A model generated the notes under the pieces. That model saw only the letters and a program-made list of their open reading frames with translations, was not told the DNA's origin and searched no databases. DNA of 64,000 bases from Thuidium tamariscinum (taxonomy: Eukaryota; Streptophyta; Bryopsida; Hypnales; Thuidiaceae). The DNA lies in assembly GCA_947034885.2 (NCBI GenBank), contig OX344758.2, positions 16,147,067-16,211,066 on the forward strand, in the 5' to 3' direction. Positions 1 to 11,691 of this stretch are shown piece after piece. Positions within the stretch are counted from its first letter, which is position 1; each line of letters starts with the position of its first letter. The position numbers and the translations under genes are program-made.

Positions 1-1107
1 ACGTCCACTATCACCGACCATCCTTTCATCACCATCATGATCTTTATTGCGACATTGTGCCCGTTGATTTGATTGGCTTACACATTCGACACAGGAGGAA
101 TTGTACAAATTTGTACAGGAAAGACATTTTCCAAATGTGCTTCTACATTTCAAAAAGAACACATTATACAAAATTTGCATAAATGTACACAATTAACTGC
201 ATTTTCCTGATGTGCTTCTACATTTCAAAAAGAACGCATTCTACGAGATTTGTGTGAATATTTAAATTTGTTCACAAACTGTACTTTTCAACTACTCTCT
301 CACATTCCAATAAACACTAATTTGTGCATTTTAACCCCTCTTCAACATTTTGAACACTAATTTGTGCATTTCCAAAGCAAAACCTAGCAAATATGACTAG
401 AATCTAAGAAACTGCATCTGGTGACGAAGACCTATGTCTCTTCCTTGAACCCTTTCTACACATGAAACAAAACGCACATTTGGAGTTACAATAAGTTGTG
501 GAATTAACAAAAATTATAGAAAAAAAAAAATTAGGGAAGGTCGAACAGAGATCATACCCAGACGTGTCTAAACCTGCATTATGCATTGCTGTAGTACATT
601 CCTCACACCCAATATAGAAGGGTTCAATACAACCTCGCACCACAAGGTTGTTCCCTCCCTTTGAGCCGTCAGTGGTTGAAGTGAATGGGAGCGCCCCTGT
701 CGTGTGTTCAGACAATGCAGTGATTGAATTGATGGGGAGCGTCTCCATCCTACATTCCAACACATTGTATTATGAGTTTAGAATTTAGAAATACTTTGGT
801 GAATATACTAAACAAATATGAAAAGAATAGAAAGTCGAATGGAATAATTGAAAATAATACCCAATTGATATTGGTGCAGGAGGTATTGTTGTTGCTAATG
901 AGGTTGTTTTTGCTGATACAGTTGCTTGTGTTTGTTCTTGTAAGCTCTGAGCTGGACTCTGTAGAGCGGTGTTGTGTTCTTTGAAAACCTGATTGTCATT
1001 GCCACCTATTGGTGTAGAAGAATTTCTTCTCTCTTCTTTTGCCTCTTCATCCGAGGAAGTAAGTGCTGCACCAACACAAGGCCTTCAATTTAGTAAACTA
1101 AAACCAT
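1..1107. other. AT-rich region, no convincing gene
   Basis: AT-rich sequence with many copies of GTACAA/TTGTAC. An imperfect direct repeat of about 75 bp sits near 125-235, with the same 'atgtgcttctacatttc' string in both copies. Short open frames at 404-984 have no recognisable domain and look like chance frames. The density of GTACAA recalls the subterminal motif clusters of DNA transposons, but no terminus is visible in the window. Confidence 0.5.
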
Positions 1108-1360
1108 GTTCGATATCCATATCAAGTACAAACATTCAAATATGATACAAGTCGTAGTATAAGAGGTACAAACTTGTGCAATATGTACAAGTTCGGTATG
1201 CATATCAGGTACAAACATTCAAACATGATAGAGGTCGTAGTATAAGAGGTACAAACCTGTGCAATTTGTATAAGTTCGGTATCCATGTCAGGTACAAACA
1301 TTCAAACATGATAAAGTCACAGTAGTAGAGGTACAACCTTGTGTAATTTGTACAAACAAG
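1108..1360. repeat. three-copy 83-bp tandem repeat with GTACAA motifs
   Basis: Starts of the unit (GTTCGRTATSCAT) fall at about 1108, 1191 and 1274, a period of 83 bp. Each unit contains 'gtacaaacattcaaa' and 'tataagaggtacaaac'. It lies about 400 bp beyond the 3' end of the minus-strand RING-like gene. Confidence 0.75.
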
Positions 1361-1750
1361 TTGTACAAATTATACAATACAAGTACAAAAAAAAATATCA
1401 AAATACAACACCGCCTGCCTAAGTACAAACAACATGTAACCTAAACACAAAATGAACTTGTTACTGTACAACAAGTATATACAAGGGTTATCGAGTACAA
1501 AATCGGTAATCCCAAAACACCTTGGATTCAGAACATATCCAATAAGTTCCAGATCTGTACAAACTCAAGCAACAAAAGTGTAGACAATACAACCAGGTGG
1601 GCAAAAAGAAAAATCAAGTACAAATGAATCATCTCGTAAACATTTCTTGTACCAATCTACACGAAACATTTAAAACAGTGTACAATTGACAAATACACAA
1701 TACAATCTATACAACAACTATTACAACCTGTACAACTATTGCAACAAAAA

Positions 1751-3634
1751 CTACCTTTCTCCCAATCCCTTGAAAGCACAAACAACTTGAATATAATACA
1801 CTGTACCAATGAAGGGGGCAGAATACCAATCATAAAGAAGTTGTGTAATATTACCTTCAAGATCTTCCATGGCTTGGCTACGTTGTTGGATGGCAGTACG
1901 AAGTTTAGCTACGGCGTCAGTCCTAGCTGCTAATCCTCCAGTGATAGCAATGGCACACTCTGCTGTCAACTTTGTCCACTCTTCACTTCCACCTCCAGGA
2001 CGTCCACAGCCATGAACACCCCTAAACCCAAAACTCATGATCCATTCAATGGGTTGAACTTGCTTGCAACCCAAAGCACAACATTCTGTGCTATCAGTGA
2101 AGTTTACTAACGCACACCATGGGTGATAAAGGTGTTTGCAAGCCGTGACAATCATCTCGTAATGAGGAAAGGGAAAACCGCAAAAGGAGCAGTTAGCCAC
2201 TTGGATAGAACTTGCTCCATTGCTTGCTCCCCCTATGACGTAGACCAACGGTAATGGACGCAAGTGAAAACCACAAGATGCACGGCTAAGATAAGTATGC
2301 TCTTCCTTGAGAGCACAAACCAGCATTTGCGTTTTGAGAAGTTCGTTTTTTTGAAAGGAGAGAGTGCGCTCTAAAGTTGCGGCAGTCTTCTCCAACTTCT
2401 TCACTTTTCGGCATGCGGTCTGTACTAGCTCTTCATATGCCTTTGCCTTTTGCATCAACATCAAGTCCAGCGTTCCATCCTTGGTTGCTTCATGTACCTG
2501 TTTATAATACCTCTTTTGTTTAAGATTCATAAGCGCCACCATCCCCTTGTTTTGATTCACCTTCTCGATATGCTTTTCTAAAACCACCTTACTCTTCTGC
2601 TCATCATCCATCTTGGTCTCGAGCTCTAAGTTTGACACCGCCAACAATTGGCTCAAATACTCTAACCTGGAGTTACACTCACCATCCTCCAGAATTATTG
2701 GGCCCATTGAGCTCCCTTTCCCCTCACAAACCTCTGATTGCAGCTCTCGAGGATCCACATGAAGTTTTCGCCATGCAGTGCGCTCAGTCACCTTACCAGT
2801 GTCCTTCACCTTTGCCTTCATTTTATCCAACCTGATAAGGTTCCTCGCATGCAACTGCCGTTGAGTTTTGTTTGTTGCTTCCCCGTAAGCAGCCCAATTG
2901 ACCGGAATGTTTTCTTCTTCTAGAACAATTCCCCTCGCCATTTTGTGAGGAAGCAAGGTTCGCAGAGCTTCTCGTTGATAGAGAGCTTGTAAGAGCTCTG
3001 TGATCCTCTTGTGGAGCCTCAGAGACTTCACTTGATTCCAGTAATAGCCATATCGTCCCCCAGGTCCCACCGCCTTTCCAAATAGGGCCACACATTTTCT
3101 ATCATCAAACCGTTTGCCTTCCCATTTCGTTAAGTGATTGGGGAGGTACCCTTCGTCCTTGAATCCGTACTTCTCCACAAAATCAGCTTTTGTAAGCGCC
3201 GGTGGTGGATCGGAGAGCTTTTCCAACTCATCATCAGCATCGAACTCCACTTCCTGTGGAGCATCAGCGCCCTCCTCGCTGCCCTCGCTGCCGTTACTCT
3301 CTTCGCTGTCCTCGCCCTCCTCGTCGCCCTCGCTACCCTCGTTGTTGTAGCCCTCGTTGCCCTCTTTTTCTTGTGCATCAAGGACTAAACGTATCGTCTT
3401 TACAAAGGCTAAGCCTTTCCCTCTCACCATAAGTTTTGGTGACCCTGAGCCTCTACCTCTTCCCTCCACTGTAAGTCTTGGCGAGGCAGAACCTTCACCT
3501 CCTCCTTGCAGCACAAGTGTTGGTGAGCCTAAACCTTCACCTCCTCCTTGCACCGTAAGTCTTGGCGAGGCAGAACCTTTACCTCCCTTGTGAGGAATCT
3601 TAGAAGCAGAGCCTCTCGCTCTCAACTGAACCAT
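1751..3634 (-). CDS. RING-like zinc-finger coiled-coil protein, relative of the hAT-borne RING protein
   Basis: The frame is open for about 627 codons from the ATG at 3634. That ATG is chosen because it opens with a basic Gly/Ser repeat segment; the frame stays open further upstream without coding character. The N-terminus has four imperfect ~20-residue repeats (GGGEG..SP.L). An acidic Glu/Ser/Gly stretch and a conserved block with KRITELLQAL follow, then long coiled coil. A C-terminal RING-like finger has the spacing CSFC...CKHLYHPWC...C. The KR-TE---AL...MA...V-W--Y pattern and the finger resemble the larger RING protein at 17874-20117, so I infer common descent. RING fingers usually mark E3 ubiquitin ligases; that activity is inferred. 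A GTAATA donor-like site follows 'MEDLEG', so the last ~35 codons may be intron and another exon may follow. Confidence 0.65.
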   Translation of the reverse strand: MVQLRARGSASKIPHKGGKGSASPRLTVQGGGEGLGSPTLVLQGGGEGSASPRLTVEGRGRGSGSPKLMVRGKGLAFVKTIRLVLDAQEKEGNEGYNNEGSEGDEEGEDSEESNGSEGSEEGADAPQEVEFDADDELEKLSDPPPALTKADFVEKYGFKDEGYLPNHLTKWEGKRFDDRKCVALFGKAVGPGGRYGYYWNQVKSLRLHKRITELLQALYQREALRTLLPHKMARGIVLEEENIPVNWAAYGEATNKTQRQLHARNLIRLDKMKAKVKDTGKVTERTAWRKLHVDPRELQSEVCEGKGSSMGPIILEDGECNSRLEYLSQLLAVSNLELETKMDDEQKSKVVLEKHIEKVNQNKGMVALMNLKQKRYYKQVHEATKDGTLDLMLMQKAKAYEELVQTACRKVKKLEKTAATLERTLSFQKNELLKTQMLVCALKEEHTYLSRASCGFHLRPLPLVYVIGGASNGASSIQVANCSFCGFPFPHYEMIVTACKHLYHPWCALVNFTDSTECCALGCKQVQPIEWIMSFGFRGVHGCGRPGGGSEEWTKLTAECAIAITGGLAARTDAVAKLRTAIQQRSQAMEDLEGNITQLLYDWYSAPFIGTVYYIQVVCAFKGLGER

Positions 3635-3745
3635 TTTGTACAATTCTGCACCCCCAAAACAAAGTGTGATAGGATAGTATAAAATGTATAAAGGTTTGTC
3701 TACACCCAGAACAATAATGAGGGAAACAACATAAAATAGTGACAA

Positions 3746-6612
3746 GGAGATGCAACCCTAAGCACTGAGCATTTGTCTCGACATGAAAGAAAAGGAATGC
3801 AATGGAAAATTTGATGAAACCAAATATTGAAGGAGACATGCCGAGCAAACTTGCTGTCACCTACGACAGCAGTACAAAGTACAAACAGTACAAATCATTA
3901 GGAAAATTATGAACATAAAGAATGCCCCCGAGTTTTGGTAGTGCAAGCCTAATTCAAGTGGCCTAGATTGCCCTATAGTCTTGTCCTTCAACTTGACTTG
4001 AAACATCAATATCTTGTGTGATGTACATATTTGCTAGGACATGTCAATCCAAAAAAATATTGGGAAAAAGATACAATGCGTACTTCACAAGTTATAAAAT
4101 ATTTAATCATGCTTCAAACTTCTCTTGTTGTACACAATGGATAGGCTCTTCAATTAAATACAAGCTAGCATGGTACCACAAGTCACTTTCGTGATGAAGT
4201 AGAGCAACTCTCGGCCAATGGGAGTAGGGTTTCATATTCTAAAGCCATCATGATTGTTAGCATTCATCTTGAGCGGAAATAGGGGAATTGTCTTGGTCAA
4301 TAAATATTGAAGTACAATTAAAGCAATTAATCGGGGTCTTGAGATTTCATTTTAAGGGGCACTCTTTGGATTCATAATTTTCCTAATGTTACGATCCAAC
4401 GTGTAAACATTGTACGAATAGTACAATTGGGAACTAGGGTTTTCTCAATGCTCCTCAACAAATTCAAGCAGACCTGAAGCTTCTCTCATGCCTTCAAAAG
4501 GACCATAAGTAGAGAAAACTGTAAACAATGCCTCGGGTTGATCTTAAATGGATATAATTTTCTTCAAGAGGAAAAGTTAAAGACACCAGCTTGTACATTG
4601 TAATGAGACGTAAACTAGTGAAGGTGCATTGTAATCCATGAACTTTTGCATCGCAAGCGATGCAATTTTGAAGCACAACTCAAAAACTCAAAACCTCAAA
4701 AACTTAAGAATGGCTTTACTTGAAACAACGAGTTTGGTACAATTTGCCTCCTTTCTATCCACCCTATTTAACTATGGATAAATGTTGCGCACTCTCCTTG
4801 CAAGCTTTGACAGAGTTTATTGGACAAAATTGCCTCACAAAATGCTTTCATTGGATCCCATGGTCATCACAGTAGACTAGCAATGCTACTCGCGAACACT
4901 GGAACCAACGCATGTCCAGTCCTTGAATTGGGGTTTCATGCACGTGAATCCACCCTAAATCATTCATAGAAAACAACTCAAGTAAGATGGAGTTGCTAAA
5001 CAAGAAGCTATGTCAAAAACAACAAGCAATTCAAAAAAACAAAGGTAGAAGAAACCTACCAAAGGGAGATGATGCACAATGCAGAAGAAAATACAATGTA
5101 CTTCCTTCGAAGACTCCTTTGCCGTTCCTCCATAGCGCAAGCGCAACACATGCAAGTCTCCAATGGAAGCCAATCTTCACAATCCTAAACACAAAAGGCG
5201 CGAAGGCAACGCAAAACCAAGCTCATCGACAACAAATGAGGTAACATGACGGACTGAGTAGAGACTCTTGTGAACTATAGTACCGGTCCCCGTTTGAACA
5301 TGAACCGGGTACCACCGGTCACCTGCTTTACGGACTTGACCGGTTGCCATTGTATAACCGGTTAAACTTGTACCCACCAATCAATGCAAGGGCGCAAGGC
5401 ATGGCGTAAAATAAAAGTTGTCTTCACTCATCATCATTTTTAGAAATGACACATTAGGACCCTGAAAGGTCAATCAGTGTCATTTGTAAAATTCAATCAA
5501 TTATAACAATTATAATTTAAAGAAATATATGATTGTTCTTGTTGTTTTAATAAAAATTACAATGACCTTAAAAGAAAGAAAATGGATTCTAAGAATCTTT
5601 TATTAAAAAATAGACTTTGTTGTAAAAAGGTGAAAAAATATGGGTGTTTTGTGGTGTTAAAGAAAATGCATAACCAAAAAAGGGGAAAAAATGAATTATA
5701 GTCCCTCTATTCCACTACAAAGTACAAACCTCCTAAAATCTTCCCTTTGAGAAATTAACTTAATTGTTTTTTAAGTCATAGTGCTAGCAATACATGCATT
5801 GAAGAACAATTAATCCATCCCCCATATCTATGTAGAATGTTTAGTTTAGGTGCTATCATGTAGACATCCCAAATCCTTGTGCAAAGTATGATTTTTGAGG
5901 GGAATGCTACAAAGGGAGCAGGGAGCGATGAGCGGTGAGCGGTGAGCAGGGATTAGTGAGCGGGGACGAAGAATAATGAAAGAAAAATTGAAAAAATAGT
6001 TAGAATTCTTAAGAAAATTGCAAAGGAAAAAAAAAGGGGTGAATTTTTGGAAGAAGTTAGATGAAACGACACAAAAGTGGATGAAAAAAGTGGATGAAAA
6101 ACGTAGACGACAAAAGTGGATGAAAAAAGTGGATGAAAAAGGTGGATGGTTCATGAAAGCACAATTCAGTGAATAGTATGGCTGAATGCATTGCTGAAGA
6201 CATGAGAAACTTGGGTGAAAGTTGAAGAAGAGAGGTTGAAGAGCAAGGTGAAATGAGCAATTGGGTTCATAAGCAAACAACTCCTAAACTGAATTCATTG
6301 TCAACACTAGGTACACGAAACCTTGTTCATATTTATTCTTTCTTTATGATTTGAAGTAGCAAAGCTAAGCACTACAATTTAATTATTTCAAGTGGATTAG
6401 GGTTTAGTTCAAGAGAAGATAGAAAGGTGAGGTTTAGGGTCAATGTCATACCTTTTATATTACCAAATTGAAATGTTTTTGTTGAGCACAATGTAAACAT
6501 GTGTTGCACATTTATCCAAAAAGGTTCTCCAAGTGTAGGGTCAAAAAATCTTTATTGAAGTCAAAACTGAACAACATCCTAATTTTACTTCAATTTCAGA
6601 ATCCTACTTTCC
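3746..6612. other. intergenic AT-rich DNA without a recognisable gene
   Basis: About 2.9 kb of AT-rich sequence. It holds scattered GTACAA motifs (3880, 5710), a cluster of ACCGGT/ACCGGTT palindromes at 5283-5370, and a short tandem of 'aaaagtggatgaa' at 6069-6150. Open frames are short and domain-free. The 3' terminus of the MULE element may lie in the last few hundred bases, but I could not identify a terminal inverted repeat. Confidence 0.5.
6069..6150. repeat. short tandem repeat, ~13-bp unit
   Basis: The unit 'aaaagtggatgaa' recurs about six times with small changes. It is a simple microsatellite-like array without evident function. Confidence 0.7.
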
Positions 6613-7284
6613 TCACAAGTAATTCAGTATGCCACTCAAGAGTATTTGCTTCACTTCGTTGAAGCTAAGAGTGGCACAATGCATAAACAGATCTGTTGCA
6701 GGCTGTAGTTTGCAAATAATAGTGAAAATGAAATACAAGTGCTTACAATTTGCCCATGTTCCACATTTACCCAAGCACCTAAGTTTCATTTCCTTGAAAT
6801 TTGGACAAGTGCAGTCCGGAAATGACAAAATTGTCATCAAGTATTTTTCTGCCTTCGGCTCCATACCAAATGCCAATGAAACTATACACCCAAATCCTGG
6901 ATGAGGAACCATTGTCACTTTATCAATTCGTGCAACCAATGTCAAAGCAGAAGCACAATTGTTTTGGTGCTTAATTGTAGGAGATTTCGGGTTTCGACAG
7001 ACTACCTTCCCAACACGAGCATTTGGATGTTCATCCGCTGAAGAAGGAATAGGGTACGCCTCCAACAATTCTGCACTTGTTGTACCCCCGAACAATCGCC
7101 GTGGTGAAATAAGTTGACGCTGTGGAAGTTGAAAACCTGCGTTCTCAAGGGCTAAAATCTCAGACAGCAAAAGCTTTGTTCCGATTTTGACGGGCCAAAC
7201 ATCAGGAATTGCTGGTGGGATCGAAACCCATTTCCTTCGCATCCCCTTCACACATCGCTCAATGTCGTCATTGCAGAAAAAGAA
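6613..7284 (-). pseudogene. MULE transposase last exon with SWIM zinc finger
   Basis: The frame opens near 7284 and holds FFFCNDDIERCVKGMRRKW, then a SWIM-type finger C-x-C...C-x-H (CTCPNFKEMK...CKHLYFIF) about 40 residues before the stop. SWIM fingers sit C-terminal to the DDE core in MULE transposases, which matches the order here. Confidence 0.7.
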
Positions 7285-7311
7285 CTACATTTTATCACTA
7301 GTATTCTTCCT

Positions 7312-7622
7312 TTAATTCACCATCATACCTGTGTATGTTGGAGCTGCAGTAGCGACATTATTTTGAATTATCTGAGCAATACATTTCTTCTTCGTAAAAG
7401 CCTGGAGGGCAAAGCATGCTTTTGCTGATGTTTTTGGTAAACGAGCTATGTGCCATTTTGACTCATCACAAGCAGTCTCTTGAATTCCGGACACATGACT
7501 CGGTCTAGCGGTAGTCCTTGCTCCCAAATCGTCTTCGGTTTCCGTACAGTCTTCATCTTCGTCCTGTATCATGAGGGGCACACCCTCTAAAATTGGATTC
7601 AGAGAGTGCGTAGATGAATTGG
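7312..7622 (-). pseudogene. MULE transposase exon 2, 3' part
   Basis: Continues the frame on the other side of element C with an acidic segment (IQDEDEDCTETEDD) and a Lys-rich block (AFTKKKCIAQ). Possible donors GTATGA and GTGAAT lie at 7315-7330. The intron to the next exon is very short and its exact borders are uncertain. Confidence 0.6.
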
Positions 7623-7935
7623 TGTGGCAAGACATATTTTTGATCTTTCCATTTAAAGTCAGTATGGAGCGGAAAGTCGAAAATTTAGCAACCGGATTTG
7701 TTCAGGGAACGGGTAAGATCCAGAAGTAGTACCAGATAATGTTGTAGAGACCGGTGGCAGAATAATTCCGGTTTATTACGACGGAATACCGGAACGGAAA
7801 AATTCCGGACCCTACAGAACGGATTCTATCCGGATTAAGTCCCAGAACGGAACGGATGATTTCCGGACTTGGACCGATCGGATGGGAACGGGAACGGATG
7901 ATCAGGAACGGAAGACCGGATCCATTTCTGGAAAG

Positions 7936-7942
7936 TATATAA
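7936..7942 (+). promoter_or_regulatory. TATA box of element C
   Basis: TATATAA about 345 bp upstream of the ORF start at 8287. Elements A and B have an equivalent TATAAG upstream of their ORF, so a promoter here is likely. Confidence 0.5.
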
Positions 7943-8286
7943 GGCCTGACATTTTCAGTTGGCCCATTTGCTCTCAGGCGCTTCGTTGTGTGTTTTTCAA
8001 CCCTCAGCGTTTTCCGCCTTTTCTGTGAGTTGGTTTTCCGCGCGTGTTTGGTGGCGCAATTTTCTGTGACGCGGCTGTCAGTATTAGCAACGGGTGTTTT
8101 GTCAGAGCGGGCAGTTGTCAGCGGCGCGGGTTTCAGACTGTGCGCTGAGGCGCTGGTGTGTGGAGAGGAGTGTGTGTGTGTATGTGCAGGTGGTTATTAT
8201 GGGCAGATTACTTGTGATTGTGAGTGTGTGTGAGGAACGGGACGTGCGGCTAGGAGAGGAGTGAGGTAGTTTTCCGGATAGTTGCC

Positions 8287-9969
8287 ATGCCGCAGCTACG
8301 TCGGAAGAGAACCGAGTCCACTACACCCCCACCCTCAGGGATAAAGCTGAAGAAAGTAGTTCCGCTCATCCCTTCCACAGAGCCGGAGAAAAGCAACTTG
8401 ATGGCGGACTTAACCGCAATGGGGTGTCTAGGGTTAGCAGAGATACCCTGGGGTTTCAAGGAGGAGCGGATGGTGAAGGAGCTGAAGGGCAAGGTGTCGA
8501 ATCAGTTCGACAACACGGCGCGGGGAATGCCGCACAAATGGACGGAGGCGCACTGGAGGGCCGTATACGGGTTCAAACACCAGGGGCACGGACCGGCCGG
8601 GAAGAAGGTAGACTTCCTCCAAAACAAGTTTAGTGGCACCCCTCACCCGAAGGACGGATACCGGATCATGGACTGCAACGAAGACAAGCATAGGCACCTG
8701 TTGAAGTTTCTGCTTCCGGTCCTTCATCCGGAGAAACCAACCCGGATCACGATCGGCCTGGCCAACACCATTTTCGGTGCGCTGATCGGAGACCGGAAAG
8801 TGGACTGGGGCCGGATCATACAGGACCTGATCACCCGGTTACTGAAGAACCTCGGAGGGAGTAGGGCAACTCCGATCTCCCCCTACCTCTTCCACCTCTA
8901 CCACCATCTACAGCTCCTTTCGGATACGGAAGAGAAGACGTGGCACACCCAGAAGATAGTCTTGACGTACGGGGAGACGTCAACGGATGATGAGGAGAGC
9001 TCCGAGTCCGAGACAGAGCGGGAGGACTCGGATAAGGGAGAGGAACCGGAAGTTCCGCTCGTGAAGCGGCAGAAGACCACACCGCCGAACACGAGGGGAT
9101 CTCCTCCGGTCCGACACAATCCGGGAACGGAAGGCAGAGCAGGACCATCCGAACCGGGTCAGGCCGAACCAGCAGTAGAGGAAACGGATCCCAGTGATCC
9201 GTTCCTGCAACTGACGGAAATCCTGTGCAACATCCGAGCGGATTGGGAGGTCAAGCGGATCGTCCTGGAGAACATCGCGGGGATGGTCAATGGCAAACCG
9301 GATCATACTCTTCCGACCGTGGTAGGGAATTGCATCGCCTCGCCTGCGGATCTCGCCAAGTTGGAGGAGGAAAACCAGAAACTTCATGAGGAAGTTGACG
9401 GTTTGAAGGCGGAGCTCCTTGTTCTCAGGGACAACGAGGCCGCTACCAAGGAGATGGCGGCGGAGACCGTCAAATTGGCGGAGCACGTGAAGGCAACATT
9501 CGGGGAACCCGGATCGACTGTCATCCGGGCTCAACTGTTTGACGAAGAGGTGCACAAGGAGAAGAAACTATCCGGAAGCCGGATAGTCCGGATTCTGTCC
9601 GACTTCTCCGAAAAGGTGGAGACGACTTTGGTGAAGGTTCGGGAGGCGGCCGAACGGATGGAAGACTGTAGCCGGAGATTGACGGAAATTCCGGTCAGAC
9701 TCTCCGATCTGTCTCTACCAGATATTTCCGAAGGGTTGCCTCAGAGACCAGGGAAGGACAGGACGCCGCAATCCAAGAAGTCAGGGCGAGCGTCAACGGG
9801 CAACCGGGAGGCGGCAATTCAGTTGTCGGAGTCTCCTGCGAGTCCGGTTACTGGAGCTCCGGTTGCAACAGACGGAGAACGGAATCGGAACCTCACCGAG
9901 GTCTTCGAGCAGATCAGTAGGGCGGAAAGCCCGACTATAGGATCTAGGGTAGCAGAGCCGGATACGTAG
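8287..9969 (+). CDS. gag-like protein of element C (560 aa)
   Basis: Starts MPQLRRKR after a long leader. The N-terminal ~210 residues match the 698-residue protein of elements A/B in order and wording: MGC at the start, HPKDGY against NPKDGF, ANTIFGALIGDRKVDWG against ANTVFGALSGDRKIDWG, and SPYLFHLYHH against SPFLFHLYHS. An acidic Ser/Glu stretch, a coiled coil (~residues 350-410) and a Ser/Pro-rich tail follow. No zinc knuckle, protease, RT or integrase motif is seen. The layout (globular N-domain, coiled coil, charged tail) suggests a structural or nucleic-acid-packaging role such as a gag, but I cannot assign a known family. The frame is intact. Confidence 0.7.
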   Translation: MPQLRRKRTESTTPPPSGIKLKKVVPLIPSTEPEKSNLMADLTAMGCLGLAEIPWGFKEERMVKELKGKVSNQFDNTARGMPHKWTEAHWRAVYGFKHQGHGPAGKKVDFLQNKFSGTPHPKDGYRIMDCNEDKHRHLLKFLLPVLHPEKPTRITIGLANTIFGALIGDRKVDWGRIIQDLITRLLKNLGGSRATPISPYLFHLYHHLQLLSDTEEKTWHTQKIVLTYGETSTDDEESSESETEREDSDKGEEPEVPLVKRQKTTPPNTRGSPPVRHNPGTEGRAGPSEPGQAEPAVEETDPSDPFLQLTEILCNIRADWEVKRIVLENIAGMVNGKPDHTLPTVVGNCIASPADLAKLEEENQKLHEEVDGLKAELLVLRDNEAATKEMAAETVKLAEHVKATFGEPGSTVIRAQLFDEEVHKEKKLSGSRIVRILSDFSEKVETTLVKVREAAERMEDCSRRLTEIPVRLSDLSLPDISEGLPQRPGKDRTPQSKKSGRASTGNREAAIQLSESPASPVTGAPVATDGERNRNLTEVFEQISRAESPTIGSRVAEPDT

Positions 9970-11240
9970 GTATTAGGACTTTCCTATTTTTGTAGTTTTT
10001 AACTTAGGAACGGATCAGGAGGAAATCCGGTCCGGTTTAGGAACTTGGAGCGGGTTGGAATCCGTTCCGGTTCAGAAGTAGGTAGGAACGGATCCGCCGA
10101 GCGTTAATCGCGGCGGACTTGTATGGCGCTTTTTGCTTTTTTGCCCATTATTTAAGTCAGTCCCCTCGCGGTGGACTGGGAGTCTTTTCCTTTGCATTAT
10201 CTTTGTGTATTTTATTCTCTCTTGCTTTGCGTGTGTATCTCCCGAGTTTGGCAGGGCGGCGTGACGCGGAGTTAGGAAGGCGCAAGTGGTTTTGCAGGCG
10301 ACATTCTCCCTTTGGTGCTTATTTTCCGTGTCTGAGTATATGAGAACGGGTAGAGAAGAGTTGGGAGTGTAACTCTAGTGCCTCAGCGCTTCTAGGACTT
10401 AAGATTCCGGGTGAGAAAGCCGTTGTTAGGCTAGACGAGAGAGAGGGATTCCTTAATCGTGCTAGAGCTCCTGGGTGGGGAACCCAGTTGAGTGTCCGAT
10501 CTCCTGTGAGGTCTCACCGTCTTTGTGGCAAACGGAAGAGTTCTGGTTGACGTTGGAACGGACGGATACACTTGTAGCCACCTGGCTCCCCAGGAACGGA
10601 AAGTCGTGTCAAAGTCGTTGTAGTATGAGAAGATCGTACGGGGGATCTCTGTGTGACCTACAGTCCGGATCTTTGTCTGGATTGTTGTGAGGGATCAAAC
10701 CGGATCTGAAGTATTTTTAGAATTAACAGGTAGAAAGTGGGTCTTCAGCCACTATAAGTCACGGAAGGAGTGGTGGGCCTACCGCTCACAAAATCAAGCG
10801 GCGACCCCTCTGATGGTAAAACAGAGGCAAAACCAAACCGGATTGAAGAACGGGTGTGGACGGATCATCCGGAACGGATTGGTCCAGAGAGGAAACCAGG
10901 AGCGAAACTCGTTAGGGAGCGGATCCGTTGCAGTCTGACGGAACGGATAAAATCTGGGAAACCGGAAAAGTGAAGGAACGGATCCGTTCCGGACCAGATT
11001 GCTAGAATATCAGTTTTGAACGGGATAACGGGTTGTCGTCTCGGGTTATTTGTGTATTTCCGGTTCTAGATCTAGAACCGGATTATAGAGTTTTGGGAGC
11101 TGTCCTATCTTAATCGCTTAACTAAGCCAGATACTTCACAGAATCTCGCGGGTTCGATCTTTAGAGTCACTTAGTTATACTCTACAGTGATTTTTGTGAG
11201 TATAACAGGGAATTTACTTACCCTGTGTTGCGACAATTGG

Positions 11241-11691
11241 CTCTCCTAGATCTAGTTTGAATACGCGGATGTGAGAGGTTCACCTTGTCAGGTCTATGTG
11301 AATCGTGTTCGCAGCCTAGAGCCATGTCAGCTTTTCTTTTTTGCGATCCAAAGACCTCTTCACCTTCAAGATGGGGCTCTCGATTGATGAATTCTTCTAC
11401 ATCTGAAATGTTGGCAATGGCTTCAGTTAGCGGTTTTGGATTCCCAGTTCGCTCCGTCGATCGCTATGCAGCTTTAAGCAACAACTCTTCCTTGCCCGGT
11501 CCCGTTCCGCCCTGGTTCCCCTTGAGGTATTGGTAATATCTTACCATTTGAACAAAAGCTCTAACAAAGTCGTCCACCGTAGCAACGTACAGATCCCTAC
11601 CTCTATTTCCAGATTGTTGTAGCCATTTATTGTGTACAGTCTCGGCTAAGTTGTAGAAAGGCATTTCTGCCCGCTCGTTCAAAGATAGATC
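11241..11691 (-). pseudogene. MULE transposase exon 2, 5' part
   Basis: Starts after a TTGCAG acceptor in phase 0 with DLSLNERAEMPFYNLAET, a segment typical of the helical region after the MULE DDE core. An in-frame TAG at 11464-11466 is followed by about 74 open codons up to the target duplication of element C (ATTGG, 11236-11240). Confidence 0.65.

Larger units (their letters stand above)
7623..11235 (+). mobile_element. element C, TGT...ACA gag-only element (3,613 bp) with 5-bp target duplication
   Basis: Begins TGTGGCAAG and ends CTGTGTTGCGACA, flanked by perfect direct repeats ATTGG at 7618-7622 and 11236-11240. It carries one long ORF (8287-9969) related to those of elements A and B. 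No LTR, reverse transcriptase or integrase is visible. Inside it, GGAACGGAT and TTCCGG motifs recur dozens of times in non-coding parts. It sits inside exon 2 of the MULE gene. Confidence 0.85.

Noticed and set aside
772-984. 70-codon open frame
   Set aside because: AT-rich, low complexity, no domain or splice context; treated as chance.
7623-11235. Classical LTR retrotransposon
   Set aside because: The first and last few hundred bases of elements A, B and C do not match each other, and no RT, integrase, RNase H or protease motif is visible.
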